A stretch of 64,000 bases of DNA from Triglochin maritima. Lineage: Eukaryota; Streptophyta; Magnoliopsida; Alismatales; Juncaginaceae. The stretch spans positions 26,371,493 to 26,435,492 of the forward strand of contig OY821793.1 of NCBI GenBank assembly GCA_963682175.1, in the 5' to 3' direction. The stretch's first letter is position 1; the number at the start of each line of letters is the position of its first letter. Below the pieces are notes generated by a model. The model was not told where the DNA came from. It made no database searches and saw only the letters and a program-made list of their open reading frames with translations. Shown here piece after piece: positions 62,585 to 64,000 of the stretch. A program made the position numbers and the translations under genes.

Positions 62585-64000
62585 CCTCGCCCTACATACA
62601 TCTAAATCGGGCATTCTAAGAGGATTTACCCATCCACTCCTCCTCACTATGTGCTCGGGTGCCCAAATATAGACTAAGGCTCACCTAAGGTCCACTCAGG
62701 CCATTGCTTGGGACAAACGATGCGGCAGCTTCCACTTTGCCCGCGGGCAACACCCATGAACTTCCAAACGTGTTTTGGAAGCGAATGGGGTAGGCAACAA
62801 CCGTGGGAACCCAAGCATGGGCACGAGCAACGTCCCAAAGAACTTTCCCCACGAGAAACCCCCATTCCCTTCCGGACGCGTTCGGAAGTGCACGGGAAGG
62901 CAACAACCTTGGGCAACCGAGCACGTCGAAGAGCAACGTCCGCAGGCACCTTGGTCTTTGCCCACGAGCAACCCCCATTTCACCTGCAAGTGCGCTTTCA
63001 CTTCGAAACGTGTTTTGGAAGCGAATGCCGCAGGCCACTGCTGCGAGCACACACTAGGCCCTAGCGTGGCGCTGAAATGCCAACTATGACAACACTAGGC
63101 TAGTGTCCATCGCCCGACCGCCAAATCACTCCGAGATGGGTGTGCCTCGTAGATAACGCGGATGGATATGTGGGGTCCTAAGTTCCATAAACCGTGGTTG
63201 GGCCGCCTAAAGACCACCTAGAAACTAGGTGTGGGGCTGGCCACATGCCACGCGTGGAGCTGGCCAAAGGCCACTCCGTCGCCACCCTGCAGGCCAACAC
63301 AAAATAGGCTCCGCCTCGAGCATCCGACCTCCAAATCGAGCGTTCTAACTTGCATCACGTAGACATTTCATCCCTCTATCTTCCCCTAAAGATTCAGAGC
63401 AAATTCCTAAGAATTCGGGGTCGCGCCTCCTCCAAGAAGACGTAGCTCCCTACCAGCCACGCCCCCACATCATCAGTATTCTTCATCTCATCGCGCCTCC
63501 CCTACATACATCTAAATCGGGCATTCTAAGAGGAGTTACCCATCCACTCCTCCTCACTATGTGCTCGGGTGCCCAAATATAGACTAAGGCTCACCTAAGG
63601 TCCACTCAGGCCATTGCTTGGGACAAACGATGCGGCAGCTTCCACTTTGCCCGCGGGCAACACCCATGGACTTCCAAACGCGTTTTGGAAGCGAATGGGG
63701 TAGGCAACAACCGTGGGAACCCAAGCATGGGCACGAGCAACGTCCCAAAGAACTTTCCCCACGAGAAACCCCCATTCCCTTCCGGACGCGTTCGGAAGTG
63801 CACGGGAAGGCAACAACCTTGGGCAACCGAGCACGTCAAAGAGCAACGTCCACAGGCACCTTGGTCTTTGCCCACGAGCAACCCCCATTTCACCTGCAAG
63901 TGCGCTTTCACTTCGAAACGTGTTTTGGAAGCGAATGCCGCAGGCCACTGCCGCGAGCACACACTAGGCGCTAGCGTGGCGCTGAAATGCCAACTATGAC
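62585..64000. repeat. Satellite array resumes after the insertion (rest of m68, then partial m69)
   Basis: The 911-bp satellite restarts at the CCTCGCCCTAC segment and continues in the same orientation. The part 62585-63357 is the 773-bp remainder of m68, and 63358-64000 is the first 643 bp of m69, cut by the window edge. It carries subfamily E variants (TTGGGACAAACG, CACTTCGAAACG, GCTGAAATGCC). The 70 bp of m68 left of the insertion plus 773 bp right of it make 843 bp, so 68 bp of a standard unit are missing at the insertion site. Confidence 0.97.

Noticed and set aside
1..64000. rDNA intergenic spacer or telomere-associated repeat
   Set aside because: There is no rRNA coding sequence, no TTTAGGG-type run and no Pol I promoter that I recognise.

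Overview
The window is almost entirely one head-to-tail satellite DNA array. A monomer of about 911 bp repeats without spacers from position 1 to 61102, and again from 62585 to the end, which cuts through a monomer. Using the conserved CGTAG motif as an arbitrary unit boundary, there are 67 complete units (m1-m67), one unit (m68) split by an insertion, and a partial last unit (m69). I find no credible protein-coding gene, rRNA, tRNA or CRISPR array. The many open frames recur once per monomer, overlap one another on both strands, and are by-products of the repeat's composition. The only other sequence is an AT-richer 1.48-kb insertion (61103-62584) that looks like a solo LTR of a plant LTR retrotransposon. 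It has TG...CA ends, a plant-type GTCCCACATCG element, a TATA box, AATAAA and no internal domain. The organism is therefore most likely a flowering plant, with the window inside a heterochromatic (centromeric, subtelomeric or knob-like) satellite block. The species cannot be told from the sequence. LAYOUT: (1) 1-1.83 kb, subfamily A, two 912-bp units. (2) About 1.83-26.9 kb, subfamily B, very homogeneous from about 3.6 kb onward, containing 4- and 5-monomer higher-order duplications. (3) About 27.1-47.6 kb, subfamily C, containing a 5-mer higher-order repeat of 4555 bp in two full copies plus a partial third. (4) About 47.6-51.1 kb, subfamily D, short and mixed. (5) About 51.1-64 kb, subfamily E, the most diverged, with several single-base indels and the LTR insertion. 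The monomer is itself composite: about 290-610 in the first unit is three diverged subrepeats of roughly 110-120 bp, each with a near-palindromic core around ACGYGT. HOW IT WORKS TOGETHER: there are no interacting genes. The sequence records tandem-repeat evolution: amplification of a short palindromic repeat into a 0.9-kb monomer, then duplication of multi-monomer blocks, homogenisation of the left and centre, and divergence plus transposon insertion on the right. Comparisons were made by eye on diagnostic variants, so exact percent identities are not given.
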